The translations under genes were made by a program, and so were the position numbers. Below, one piece after another: positions 9,585 to 22,026 of a stretch of DNA of 64,000 nt (positions are counted from its first letter, which is position 1; every line of letters begins with the position of its first letter). The stretch covers positions 6,348,001 to 6,412,000 of the forward strand of contig OZ034978.1 of the NCBI GenBank assembly GCA_964030785.1, written 5' to 3'. Origin of the DNA: Siderastrea siderea. Taxonomy: Eukaryota > Cnidaria > Anthozoa > Scleractinia > Rhizangiidae. The notes under the pieces were generated by a model that saw only the letters and a program-made list of their open reading frames with translations, made no database searches and was not told where the DNA came from.

Positions 9585-12500
9585 CTGTTTAAATAAAGAA
9601 CGCATTGGAAATTTTTCAAAGAATTGATCGAAATATTAGCTTCAACTTCTAAAGTAATCCATATATGCTGTCGGAGTTTAAGTACGAAGTTTTTGCCGGC
9701 TCGAAAAGAAAAGGTGAAGTATCTCATTAGGGTTAGAAGGATTGACATAGCTGGTGCACGCCGGGGAAATAAAATTACTTCTCAAGTGCTGGTCTAAGCA
9801 TTCCCAGTGATTGACCTTCGTCAGAATAAACCAAACTTCCACATGTTTTGTTGTTGTTGTTGTTGTTGTTGTTGTAAATACTTTTGAGTCATTTTTGGTG
9901 GTTTTCTGACATCTTGGATAGGTCAAGAAATCCAAAACGGTCGGGGCGTTGGGAAATTGTGACATAATTTCGATTTCACATTGTCATCACGGTCATATTA
10001 CTGCTCTTTTGTCAAAACTTCTTATTGTAGTACACAACTTCCAAGCCTGCTCGTCACAGAAAAAAAGGCCTCGGAGTTTTATCGAGAGACGTAATACGCT
10101 CTCTCTGTGCTCAAATAGCCAAAAGAGCCCTCACAGTAGGATAAAACGTGCTACAAACTTGTTCCGCCTTGTTATTAATTATTTAAGGAAAAGGAATGTA
10201 CCTTTAAAGTCCCTCTTAGACAACGTTTTGTTTCCTCAAGTGGAAATGCAGTCGAGAAAAGCCGGCAAGGGGACACTCAACTAACCTTCCACACCAACAG
10301 AATAAAATCTAACAGATGGACGTCCCGCCAAACAAAGTAAAAAGAAAAATCTATTTCAAATGCATACTTGTAATAACGTGGATTTCCCTCTGCCTTTGGT
10401 TTAACAAACTTCTCGAGCAAGTCTGAAATGACGTCGTGCCCATCTTCACTAACAAACGAGCAGTTCAGCTTGGTACGAGCGAGCATCAATGCATCCAGAA
10501 GACTGACTCCATATAGCTTTTCTTCGTGCTTAAAACCACCGTCAACAACAACAATCTTTGGTAGTCTTTTTTTTAGGAGTGGTAAAATGGCGAGGTTTTC
10601 AACATGGCCACCGTCGCTCAGTAGCAATATAGGTGGCGGTACTGGCCCAGTGTTGACCTTGGAAAACATTTCCCTCATGAGGTATACGTAAGAAATGTGA
10701 ACGATGAACCACCTATAAGTAAACAAGAATAACGTTTAGTAACGTACTAAGGAAGTTCTAAGTTCTCAAAGCTGTCACAGAAAAAAGCCGATATCATCAA
10801 ATTCAACTTCAAAGAAGGAAGAATGGTGGAAGACTGAAAAAATAAGAAGCAGCGATTTCTAAGGATCAGCCAGATTTTGTCACTAAAGCCGCGGGTTTTC
10901 CTTCGGATAATGGTGTCGTTTCGATGAGTCACTCATCATTTTTCAAATTCGTTTTTTCAAATTCATTTTCAATATCACACGTGTGATGCTGATTATGAAA
11001 TTATGAATATATGAAACTCAGATATTTGAACTGCGGAATGAAGAAATAAGTTTTTAAAGAAGATCCTCGCAGTTATTAAGGCAACTTATGCATTGCGAAA
11101 AGAAAGCCTGAAAAAATCAGGCTTGCCGGGATATACACGCCGACACCTTTGTCAGCGCCTTGAGGAACACAAGCACTCTGCTATTGGAAAACATTTGCGC
11201 GACGCTCACAATCAGAGGAATAAAAGACCTTCACAAACAATTCACCATTCTTAAGAAATGCCGCGGAAAGCTGGAATGCTTCATTTACGAAATGCTCTTT
11301 ATCAAAGACAAGAAACCTAAACTGAACACTCAATCTGACTCAATCCAGGCAAAACTATTTACCTAATTAGCACCCTCAACATTCTGCATTGTATTTTTAA
11401 TCACATGCAACAAGACTTCAACACGCACTTTATTATATAAGGAACTTACAAGAATCTGACTTTTAGTAATACGAATTTGAAAATGATGAGTGAGTCATGG
11501 AAACGTCATTCGAAACTACTATCGCTAATTTTTATTCTTAATTGTTTATCCAAAACCTCCGTTGTTGGATAAAGGTGTCATGTTATAAAATCATTTCAGT
11601 TCTAACTCAGGACCCGGTTTTTCAATGAAGGATGAGCTGATTAAGAACTAGGATAACATTGAATTCATTTTATTTGTTGACTCACTACCCTGATCCAGTT
11701 TGCAGTTAATTACCATATTCATGTCTTATATTTTTAAACTGAGTTGACAAGGTAAATTGGCCATCTCAGAGAAATTGCCGAGGGCTAACGAAATTAAGGG
11801 TAACGCTCAAAACGTCAGCTTTCAATTTCTCACAGATTATAACTAGAGCATATAACATTTAGTTTACATGAGAAGTTTCAAGTGATGTTTTCAAAACTTA
11901 CAGCATTTACAGACATTTGTATGGCAGAGTGGCAACTCTCGCCACTCAGCCATACAAACGTATGACCAAAATTTGACCTTTTTCAAAAAGGAATATCTCC
12001 TTCAATTTTCAACATTCTCCTCTCATATTTGCTATTTTCACTTAATGTTCCAGTCTCTTTCAATTTTCGTGTTTTTTCGTTTGCCAGAATAACTAGAAAA
12101 TTTTTTGATAATTTTGGATAACACGGCGATCAAAGACTGCCAACAAATTCAAAGATCGGCCTTTCCTATTATGGTCACTGAACAAAGTAAAAGAATGAAT
12201 AAGAAACATGCAATTCATAATCGCGTCAATGCGTTATCAATCAACCGATTTGCAACAAATGGTGACTGCTATTGGTCCACCAATCATTTTACTAGCTCCT
12301 ACCTAGCTAACTTCTCCCACCAAGTCGGTTCTTCCGCTCCTGTATCAGTAAGGGCGATGAAGGCCAATGCGAGGTGAATTAGAAAGAAGAACACCAATGC
12401 TACTTTAACTGCTGAATCGAAATCTGTGACTTCGGATAGGTCGTGAAAGTAATATAATGTTTGCACAGCGATTAAAGGAAGTCCGCGAAGGATGTGTATT

Positions 12501-12815
12501 AGATATGCTGTGATCTGTCGAGTCAAAAGGAACAAAAATAACAGCATGAGGATAATGTGATTGTGGTAATAATGCAGGAAAGGTGAAGGGAAAGGGGCAT
12601 AAGTAGGGTAAGAATGACGAATAGTTAAAGAAGAGGTAGGATGAGCAAGAAGAGGAACACAATATGAGGAGAAGGAGGAGGAGTGAGAGAAGGAGCTCAG
12701 AAGGTGGAGGAAAAAGAAAGCAAAGACAACTAAAAAAGGGAAAGAAGCACAGGCACAAGAGGAAGAAGAAGAAGAAGAAGAAGAAGAAGAAGAAGAAGAA
12801 GAAGAAGAAGAAGAA

Positions 12816-12866
<51 letters not shown>

Positions 12867-14951
12867 GGTGGTGGTTATGACGATGATAGTGATGGTGGTG
12901 GTGGTAGTGGTGCTGCTGGTATTGGTGTTGGTGTTGGTTGGTTGATGGTGGCGATGGTAGTGCAATGATAGTGACGGTTAGGGTGATGGAGCGTCAACAG
13001 AGATACATACCTTCATTGACAAGTCTTCGTTTTTCAGTAATTTGACATCACTAATCATGGTATTTCCCATCTCGAGTCCAAGAATCGAGTGAAGACGAGT
13101 CAGTCCTTCAAGAGAACGGTCATACTTTCCCATGTGAGACGAAAGTGCTGCTGCAGATGTCGCCATGGCGTCGGATAACATCACGTCTTTAGGCTCCAGT
13201 CTGCCTTCAAAGTAGTTTTTGTTTGGGTCGCGGTCAAGACGCTCGATCCCTGTAGGTGACATGGTCAAAAGTTCATATTTCTCCTCGCTTTCGCGAGATA
13301 TCTTCCAACGGTTGACCACCATGTTGGATATGTACTCCGGTTTCATTCCTTTCAGGTCTGCTAAGGTCAGGGGTCTTTTCTCCGCTTCCATTTCGTCCTC
13401 ATTCTGAGGTATTGACTGGGTAACACTTTTGGGCTTATTCCACGATAGACATGTCCACAGAGGGCAGATATCCCGTAACCCGATTCCTTTACATCCCGTG
13501 CATCCGACGCTGTCTTTGTGATAAAACGCTTTCTGTAACCTCCACCTATAAATAGACAATTCAGTGTAACTGTTTCCTTCTAACAGGGCTCACACAAAAT
13601 CAATGATGCAAAATTCAATACTTTTTCCATACTTTTTTCCCAAACCATTTTTGCTGTTGTCGTTTGTTTGTTTGTATTTTTTCCAGGAAACTGTTTTGGC
13701 AGGTTTCCACACTTTTTCAAGAATTCAATACCCTGTACAAAGCCTTGTCTAAGACAACACTTGTAATGCATCTACAAAAATGGCCGCTTAATTTTGTATG
13801 AATCGCAGAGCAGAGGAAAGAGAATGACCGCATTGGGCAAGGAAAAAAAGGTTGCCTCTCTCTCCATCTTGTGCCTCTCAACCAGAGGAGTGGTCCCCTT
13901 CTATACCTACTTAAAGGAAATGATGAATTGGAAACACTTCTTACCTGTTGTAAACATGCACAAGTCGCTCTTGTAACGTGGTCACCAAAGGCACAATCCA
14001 CAAGGCAAACCCAGAAAAAAGAAGCATCCAGTAAAAGAGTGAATCAGAATACTCCATACTACCAAGCAGCGAGCCTTGGTACACCTTCCAGTATATGACA
14101 AATGAATAAGAGTAGATTATTAGCACGTATGATGTCTGGTTTCGCAGCACAGGGAGGGCAATCCATACAACTAAGAAAACTGGCAAAACAAGAAGCTGGG
14201 CCAACAGCGGGATCTTCACGAAGAAGTCATATATTGTAAACGGGATAAATGTAAACACCAGAAGGCTACCAAAGATGAATTGACTCAGACGTAGTAAGAC
14301 GCTAAGAAAACGTGATGAACGGTTAAGCCTTAATAGCAAGTGAGAGATGAGAAAAAGAATGAAAAGAACAGTGAACAGTATGATGGTGTAGATCTCTTCA
14401 GACTCCTGGATCGCGATGCATTCCTCAATTTTCTTTACTTTATATCGTTTATCCTCTGCACTCTCTTTCTCCGCAGCATGGCGGGTTAACTTCGCGTCTT
14501 TAGCTGCAACAACATCACAATCTGTCGTGTATCGTAGTAGATTTCCAAAGAAGAGGTCGATGATGAAGGCCAGTGGGCAAGCGTATGAACCCCATTTGAT
14601 GATTGGTTGGATGACGGTCACAACTAGAACAAGACAGGATAAAATTACTGTGTCGAGGATTCCTTTAATTGGCTCCTGCCAATTACACACGTAGCCTGCT
14701 TTTTGCGTCATGTGGTCAAAGAACTCCTTGTGCCAAGCTTTTCTTCCATCGCCTTCTCTTCCTTCTTCCCGTGCCTTCCTTTCTTCTCGGTATTTCCAGT
14801 CCAGGTATGCTGTGCCTGTGTAACCGCCCCCTGACACGCAGCTCAAGTAGTCTACTTCCACGCCCTTCTCCAGCAATCTTCGCAGCACTCCTGAGCAGAA
14901 TGCTGCTGACCGAATGCCACCACCGGAAAAAGCCAAGCCAGCTCTAGCCAT
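9161..14951 (-). CDS. Multi-pass membrane patatin/cPLA2-like acyl hydrolase, five coding exons
   Basis: Exons on the minus strand are 14951-13945, 13545-13011, 12514-12303, 10712-10286 and 9584-9161, giving about 867 residues. Introns 1-3 use GT/AG sites (donors GTAAGA, GTATGT, GTAGGA) and close in phase 2, 0 and 2. The N-terminus carries the glycine-rich anion-binding motif SGGGIRS (9-15) and the nucleophile motif VSGGGYTG with Ser40. Exon 4 carries SDGGHVENL with the presumed catalytic Asp near 618. This is the Ser-Asp dyad of patatin and cPLA2 families. Between the two halves lie several membrane segments in exons 1 and 3. The likely role is hydrolysis or transfer of fatty acyl groups of membrane lipids; substrate and compartment are unknown. 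A closely related but disabled copy is at 39056-45424. I do not recognise a named orthologue. Confidence 0.85.
9847..9876 (+). repeat. GTT trinucleotide microsatellite
   Basis: About ten GTT units in intron 4 of the phospholipase gene. In unit 2 the same place (39528-39540) has a T-rich run instead. Confidence 0.9.
10286..10712 (-). CDS. Phospholipase exon 4: DGG catalytic Asp half
   Basis: The acceptor is TTATAG before 10712. It encodes 142 residues with the SDGGHVENLAILPLL motif, followed by KIVVVDGG and a helical region DALMLARTKLNC to KYAFEIDF. The strongest donor is AAG followed by GTTAGT at 10285, phase 0. The last roughly 20 residues are hydrophobic and may instead be intron. The preceding 1.59-kb intron holds a Penelope fragment that unit 2 lacks. 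Confidence 0.82.
10917..11505 (+). mobile_element. Penelope-like element fragment with inverted flanking repeats
   Basis: From about 11120 to 11366 the plus strand encodes, in two frames separated by a frameshift, a GIY-YIG-type C-terminus: GYTRRHLCQRLEEHKHSAIG and then FTILKKCRGKLECFIYEML and KKPKLNTQSDS. This matches the style of coral Penelope-like reverse transcriptase proteins. The element is flanked by a 34-35-bp inverted repeat at 10917-10951 and 11472-11505 (core GAGTCACTCATCATTTT). It sits in intron 3, antisense to the gene. The paralogous intron in unit 2 lacks it (near 40545-40560). Confidence 0.7.
12303..12514 (-). CDS. Phospholipase exon 3: two membrane helices
   Basis: The acceptor is CGACAG before 12514; the donor is CTAG followed by GTAGGA at 12302. 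It encodes 70 residues plus two bases, with helices ITAYLIHILRGLPLIAV and VALVFFFLIHLALAFIAL, ending in EEPTWWEKLA. The split codon joins exon 4 as Arg-Trp. Without splicing the frame would stop at the TAG overlapping the donor, which supports the intron. Confidence 0.87.
12761..12875 (+). repeat. Compound GAA-GAT-GGT microsatellite in intron 2
   Basis: (GAA)n at about 12761-12815 passes into (GAT)n to about 12850 and (GGT)n to about 12875, inside a purine-rich strand that begins near 12660. Open frames across it, giving poly-Lys or poly-Phe, are artefacts. The unit 2 intron at 43200-43380 is purine-rich but lacks the long pure arrays. Confidence 0.92.
13011..13545 (-). CDS. Phospholipase exon 2: soluble middle region
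   Basis: The acceptor is TATAG before 13545 and the donor is AAG followed by GTATGT at 13010. It encodes 178 residues. A Cys-rich start (CTGCKG and DICPLWTC) may be a metal or disulfide site. It is followed by LADLKGMKPEYISNMVVNRW and a region with MATSAAALSSHMGKYDRSLE, a helical stretch of the hydrolase core. The reading frame continues in phase on both sides. Confidence 0.87.
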
Positions 14952-14960
14952 CAGTCGTTA
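13945..14960 (-). CDS. Phospholipase exon 1: catalytic Ser half and membrane segments
   Basis: Coding starts at 14951 (ATG), with an in-frame TAA just upstream. A strong pyrimidine tract and AG end at 14961, so this exon probably follows an untranslated first exon that I could not place. It encodes residues 1-335: the GGGIR motif, Ser40, a charged basic/acidic stretch at about 53-73, and hydrophobic segments near 95-135, 185-210, 218-265 and 270-325. The donor after AACAG is GTAAGA (intron starts 13944), phase 2, joining to a Trp in exon 2. Confidence 0.88.
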
Positions 14961-15084
14961 CTAGAAACAAAAGAAAAATACAAGGACGTCAAAAAATAGC
15001 CTATAAAAGCATACAGATTGTTATGACTAAGTTTATTTATTATAAAGGGAATGAAAGTCTAGTCCTGGAAATCCCTAGTAAGTG

Positions 15085-15317
15085 TAAGGTAAGGTAAGGT
15101 TAAGTCGCACACGAGCCAGGGAGGACCACAAGGCTGGAGTTTATCCCTGTTTCTGTGGCATGAAGCAACTGAGAGCATTGCTACTCCCCTCCCTCCCCCC
15201 TTGGATGGGATGCTAGTTCATCGCAGGGTTACGCCGACAGCATGTCACCACTGCCCATTTTATACGCCTGGGTGGAGAGGGACAATGCGCTAACCACTAC
15301 ACCACGCCCCCACAGTG
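15085..15317 (-). mobile_element. tRNA-derived SINE with target-site duplication
   Basis: On the minus strand the element starts with a tRNA-like head GTGTAGTGGTTAGCGC (an A-box form), has a body containing CTAGCATCCCATCC, and ends in a TTACC-repeat tail. It is flanked by AGTAAGTG at 15077-15084 and 15318-15325. Unit 2 has the uninterrupted site at about 45548-45556 (CCTAGTAAGTGTGGTAG), so the insertion followed the duplication or was private to this unit. Transcription would be by Pol III. Confidence 0.9.
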
Positions 15318-15329
15318 AGTAAGTGTGGT

Positions 15330-18300
15330 AGTTGTTTAACCACTTTAAAGCTGTTATTTATCACATGGTCTGGTATTTTGCTGGATTCAGTGTAAGACAT
15401 CGCTAGTGGTTGGACTGCTGTCCCACCCCCCCCCCCCCTCAAGTAGGTTAATGATTTCCACTTACTGCCAAACATTAGATCAGGTTCCATACCAGGGGTT
15501 CTGGCCAAAGCACCGTCAGTCGACAGTCCTGAAGAGTGCGCATAAATCCCATGTATCGCAAATTCCCATTTCAGCTGTCCAAATTCGACACACTTCTCTC
15601 GCCAGCAGCGTTTATTCCCCCCCCCCCCCCACCTCAGCTTCCTAGCATTCCCAGCGCAAACAACTGGGTGAATCTCAGTTCAGTTTCAATTTAATATTTC
15701 TGACCCTCTCAGACCAAAACCAGTGACCCCGACTGAAAAGAAGATGACGTAGATTTTAATTTAAATTAACCAAATTAGAACAAATTAATTTTAAAAGTTT
15801 CTTAAAAATGGACTTTTTGACCTCTGAAGGTCTTCTCTTTTGTCTGAAGCGTCGCTATCCTTTGAAGATAACCTAGTATCAACCTAATTTATTATAACTA
15901 CAATCTCCAACGACTTATTTTTATCCGAAAACACTGAAATATGGTTGAACTCGTTGTCGGCGATGTTTGGCTCTCCACGGGTAACCGGGATTCGAAGGGA
16001 AAAAATGATGATTGCGATATTTCTTTTGGACGTACCCCCAGGGAGATATGACATCACATGTGCAAGCGTAAGATTCCACGCTATTGGGCACTCTAAAGAA
16101 ATTAGATGACATATTACGGCGATTGTAAAATAATAGATTACATGCATTGAATTCTATGTTCTGCTGTAGTGGAAATGAAATTGTGGCTACCAGCTGGCCT
16201 TACCGTAATTTCGTGGCATTCAGGAGCCAACAACATACATAGTAACCTCAAAATTACGGGTTCGTTCAACTGGTCGTTAAAATTCCGGAATAAGAACAAA
16301 CCGAATAAATTATGTTACGCAATATGTGATTCGATATATCTAATAATTCTTTTCCATACACGAAAACTAGGATGATTGGATCTAAACTGTTTAAGTTCCG
16401 TGCAATTTTATTCTAAAATAAGGCTAATAAACACTGTTAAAACCAATGTTGTTTATAAAGTCACGGAAATTTACTTCCGTAATGCATAGTTTTGGGAAAC
16501 CACGACCTCAGAACTAAAACCACAAACGGTTAAAACTGTCACACCTCACCTAATATTTCCTTTTCCGCTTTGCGGCGGATCCGAAAAACTTGTTCTCCAA
16601 ATTTGTTCGCGAATCAGTCTGACAAATTGTGGAACGTATCTTCATCCTGACCCAAACAAAGCTAACATAAAGCTTACACCAAAAAATTCCTCAATCAGAA
16701 CCAGTCCAAAATTACTTACCAATGCTGTTGTGAAGCTCTTTTAGTTGTTCCTCGGCAAGGCTTGTTATATAAACGATCAACAATCCTGTGACCAAAATAA
16801 ACGGAGAAAATTATTATAATAAATATTCATTTTAAAATGGAACGTAGTAAGTATTTAAATGTAGATATTGAGAAATCCTGGGCAGGGTATGCTTATGTGC
16901 GGTGTCCTCAGATTGCACTTGTTAGTAAGTGGTTAGAGGTGATTTTTTTTAAAGTTTGTATGTGGAAACGAACCAGATTTTCGAAATGGTCATAAACTGT
17001 TTTGCTTGAACAACATGGTCGCAAGTTCCCTAGGTTCTGAAGTGGCGTACAATTGATGTTTTAACGCTTTCACTCCCAGAGTCAGTTATGGAGCCAACTT
17101 CTGAGACTGTGGATGAAATCCTATGGTGTGACCATCGAAATGAAACCTTGTCAGCAGTACTTTCACATGGTACTATCTATATTTTAGTTTTTTTACAAAA
17201 TGAAATTTGGGATTCGTCTTGAATTTTGATTTAGGGCACACTTGGGGGTAAAAGGGTTGACGTAAGACAATAAACCAATAATTGTCCTTGGCCACTCCTG
17301 CCCCGAGCCCTGGACAACGAGAGTTTAGAGAATACACCGTCAATACTGTGTCTGTGAAGCAAACCCTGCAAGCCTGCGTACAGACCTCGACAGGGATGAC
17401 AGAAATTTAGTTATCAAATTGATATCAAATTGACCTTAGTGTGACCCGGACCCTGTTTCTTGACAAACAACTATTCGTGAATGAGTATTGACTTGATCGT
17501 GAACTTTGTTAGTTTTTGTATCCTTTGTAGCTCACATCTAAAACTATCATTAGCCCCTAGGTAATTAACTAGATCTTCTTGTCAACTAGAATCAAATACA
17601 GCTTCCCTTTCTCACATATTACATCGGATCGGCCCCGACAACACTAACATTCGCTGACTAGAAGGGTTTTGCGCTCACCCTCTCGCCTCGAGTTAGTTTC
17701 CCTGCCAATTTAAACGTTTTAACGTTAACTTTTAGCTTTCAACTTACCACTTAGCTCAAATACTACAAGTCAAGATCCGTAGATAACCTCTTCGTCGTCT
17801 TTTGTGCTCTCCTCTTTTTACTTGAATCGCTTCAAAGTCTTGGAAGTACTTTTCAGGACAGCTTCGTTTGTAAGAGTTTTATAACATGCGAAAACATCCG
17901 GTGAAAAACATTTTTAAAAATCCGGACGTTTTAAACAATTGTGACCTAAACACCCGGAAAGGGAGCATGAATTCATCACTGATTGGTTGTTTGTCTTCTT
18001 TGATTGTAATTCACGATGGAGGGTCGCCATCGTTAAAACGGAATTTCGTCAAAGATGACGTGACGAATCCACTGGACCTTTGCGTGAACCGAAATGTGGT
18101 AAGCCAGTATACTATTTTTGGCATTTTCTTGGTATTCATGTTGTAGGGTAATCGGCACTGTAACGACGTATTTCAAATCTTTGATTATATTACAACTGGG
18201 ACATGTGTACAGGCTCGCAAATGATGCCCCCGCAAATAATCCTCGTATGGCAAATGACCCCCAAGAATGCACCGCAACTTACTGCCGGAGCGGAAGTGAT

Positions 18301-21300
18301 ACCCCGGATCGAACCGCAAGTGATCACGTCAGAAAATTAGTTCAGCGTGGACTTTTGCCACTGGAAAGTGGATGAGAAGTGGTATTAATGAAGTTAAGTT
18401 TTGTTTTCACAATTATACACGTTTTCCAGAAATAATTGTAGTTTCTATTTTAATTTAAATGATATGGTCAGCTAGGCTAAGTGAAACTAAAATCGTTATT
18501 AAAGAAACATTTTACTCGTTTGATCATGAGAGTGATTTTGGTGGATTACTCAGGTTTAATGAAAAAAAGAGCCACATTTAAAACAAAATATCCCTTTCTT
18601 TAATGTCCAAAAGGATTAAATCAGCGTTCTGAAATGATGACCCACTTATCCAGTAGCTGATGGTGGTCAATGTATAACTGAAGCCGAACTATCACTGATG
18701 CTCAGAAATGCTCTACTACACTGTCACTATTTTAAATATACGGCAGTTTACCATAATGAGAGTTCTATTTTGAGAACTGGCGTTTAGTGTGTTTTAGCGA
18801 TTTATTACCGTAGAATTCTGAAAGTAGCTAACCTGCGATCGGGCCAAATTTCAGCAACGCTTAGCAGACCAAACTGGGCCGCAACGTTCGGGTAGTCGTT
18901 GCTTTCGGTCAGGTAAAATACCTGAATCAGTGAAGAAGAAATTTATCGTAAACACAGAAAACATTTCCGTGTAAGAAAAAACTGCGAGGAACTAGGAATT
19001 GCGATGCTCGAATTACGGTGCTTATCTAACGTACCAACAATGGTTATCGTTTTCTGTCGACTCGTTTTACGTTTTAAAAATTAAAACCAAATCGACCTGA
19101 ATCTTAGCGACAAAGCTACGCTATAAATCATTTTTACGAAACTGGATTGTACAGCAAAAACATGTTTGTAACAAACAGGTCCTATGTCTGTGTAAGTCAA
19201 GAACGCGTGAGAAGGAGTCTTATTCAGACAAGTGTCTTTTGTGTTGTTTTTCTACGGCAGTCCATGATATGGGTAAAATTTCAGGGCTATGATAATTTTT
19301 TTTTCAGGAAAATAACAGAAATTATCAATGAAAACTTCACTAACAGTCAACTAAATGAAGGTCTGACAGGTAATTTGTCGTCAAATTTGTGTCGGTTTTT
19401 AGTCTCCTAAAACAAAGAAGTTAACTAATTTGACTTGAAGTCCATTTCCCGATGTTCTGATGGACTCGAATTTTGTTGAAATATATTCTTTATATATCGA
19501 GGGAACGTTTAGAGCTGTTTAGCTTCATCCTGGTTGAAGACGTCTTTGTCGATTGAATAAAAACTATGAGAGGAAAAGCCTACTTTAATGGTGGAAACTA
19601 CTGTTCCAAGGTTATAGATTTCACGCCGTTCCAAGTTTTCCTCGGAATTATCTGCAGTCCATACTAGGCCACGGTCACGGCCCGAGGATCATCTGTGGAA
19701 CATTCTGGCGGACAACCAGCGATCCGGGGAACGTTTGTGGTTAGAGGTCATGTTTGAGCCCGTACGCTTGCAATTTTTACCAATCGGTCAGGTGGGTATG
19801 AATCATCGGTTCAAAGAAAAATGTGAAATTTCATGTTTTAGCCTGTAGGGGGTTTTTGCCGGACGCCGAACTCAGAACGACGAACGCACAATCTGGTTAA
19901 GCATCCGTTAAAGGTTAAAGCGGCAACATCATGAGGTTTTCACGTTTTGGGATGAAAATGTGCTTAAATTCAAATTAAAAACCTTTTCTTGTACACGGCA
20001 TGCTCCTGGTATTTCCTGAGAAAGAAATCGAGTGATTTTCCTAAAGGAGTAGCAAACCATAATCATTTTCTAGCGAATTTTCCGAGAAACGAGAGAGAAG
20101 CTGGCAAACATTAGCCTAATGTTTTCAATTTCCACTCCATTTCCCATCCCAGCCTATTGCAGCCAAACACACCTAATTAAGAAAAGTCGTAGTCAAAAGT
20201 CGTAGTCACCAAGAAAAGTCGTAGTCAAAAACGAGCAATTATAAACAAAAATGAATCATTGTTTTGGGGCTAAGAAGTCCTCGACACTATTTGGGATTTA
20301 CATAAGCACTGATTTTACAGGCGATTAGCTTTCAGTTTTTGTTACAGCAAACACTTCGCAACGATTTTTATGGATTCTGCTAAATACTGTTAGACGTCAT
20401 CACTTTACTACTCTGTTGGCAATAGCCTCTTAGAAGGCGTTGTCATGGTTCACGAAAATGAAGTCTAAGAGAATGGAAAATTGTGGTCCCGATTTCTCAT
20501 GTCGTGAACATTAGCAGTGCAACTTTTACTGGGAAAGACGTGTAAATAATTCGTTAAAACAGGCTTTCTTTGCGGCGTGAACACTATATCAGAAAAGATG
20601 GAGTCAAACATGCGGCTGTTTCAGCGGGTGACTGTGAATAAAAAATAACAAAGATGATTGATCGCCTAAATCTTGTTAGATGATGGATTCAGCTAGTTTC
20701 CAGTTATCTCAAGAAAACGTTCATTCTCCTCGATTATCCGGGCTCAATTATTAAAGTGGGTCCAACAAGTGCGAAGCGTTTGTTACGTTCTTGCATACCA
20801 TAACTAACTGAAACGAAGTGTAGGTTGCATATTATCCCAGGATCCTCCCTCTTCGCCGTCGAGAAATAAAGAAAGAGGGCCCTAGGAACAAGGTTGGTTA
20901 TGCAGGTTAAATGTGACCTAACCTACTGTTGTTAGTTATTGCATGCACGTCTGAAATTAATTTACGATGAAAAGTCGAGTTAAGTAAAAACAAGGCTGTC
21001 TCTCAAGTTTATACGTGACTTATTCAAGGGCAACCGAAGAGAAAATATAAGCGGAACATCAGTACTTGACATGTCACGATTTTCTGTTTTCTCAGATTGT
21101 TTGTGGCCCTTTTAATTAAGGGATTTGTGTGATCTGATCGGATTCTTTACTGAGCTGAAAATTTATTTGGCCAATGTTGAACGATTTTCGCGAATTCTAA
21201 GCCTCACGAATACAAAAGGCATAAGAGAACCCTGGTCGTCAAAACTGTATGCTTTTCAAAGACTTGGCCATGACTGAGAAAAGCTCTAATTTCGGTGATA

Positions 21301-22026
21301 AAGCAACTCAAGACTCTTCAGATGGAAGATTTCATGGATTAAAGCCGGTTTGTTTGCCTGAGTATAATCTGAAAAACGCTCAGTATGTATTTGAAACTGG
21401 CTAGTCGAGTCTTTTTTAACCAGTGAACGAGAATGTCACATACCATAAAATTTTGCGCATACCATAAAATTTTGCGCATTTCTTTACCCACAAATATTTC
21501 CTACTCGAAGAAACATTTTCCGCAATAATTTGCTAACCGATAGAAATTATTAATTACCATGTTACTGTTAATTAGCAATTCCAGATATTCAGGGTATTAT
21601 TTTGTCGACAAGCAAATGCTTAAAACTGTGTGTCACTGATTTTGGATTAAAATAAAAAGCATTGTATCATCAAACTTGTCGTCTCGTCGAACGAATGAAA
21701 TCCCGTTGACGTTTTTGTTAAGTTGGTTTTTAGATGGCAATTAAAGACTTAAATATCAAATTCGCAAAATGCAAATCCATCCAAAACATATAAAAGCTTC
21801 TTTCAGTCGCTATTCCTGACATTAAAAAGTTCAAAAAGTACCCAATTCAACAGTTAAACTCGTATAAATCGTTCATACCATTCGATAATCAATTTTCGCA
21901 AGGCTACACTAAAAGCGAAATTCTCCCTTAGTTATTTTTAAACAACAAGATTTCATGAAGTACCAAACAATGAAGACAAATGCTCTGTTTTTCCCTTTTT
22001 TTTTTTCATTTTAGCCGAACTTAACG
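15330..22026. other. Unit 1 non-coding flank
   Basis: No supported gene. It contains C-runs at 15426-15440 and 15616-15631, a short tandem AAAAGTCGTAGTCA array at about 20183-20232, and a direct duplication of ACCATAAAATTTTGCGCAT at 21441-21480. It is colinear with 45430-56450 of unit 2 apart from elements private to one unit. Small frames here are not conserved between the units. Confidence 0.55.

Noticed and set aside
12405..12965. Long minus-strand frame with poly-Phe, poly-Ile and Ser/Thr runs
   Set aside because: It is read through the GAA-GAT-GGT microsatellite in an intron and has no independent coding evidence.
18870..19300. Possible exon near 19147-19410
   Set aside because: The frame is not conserved in unit 2 and has no family features.
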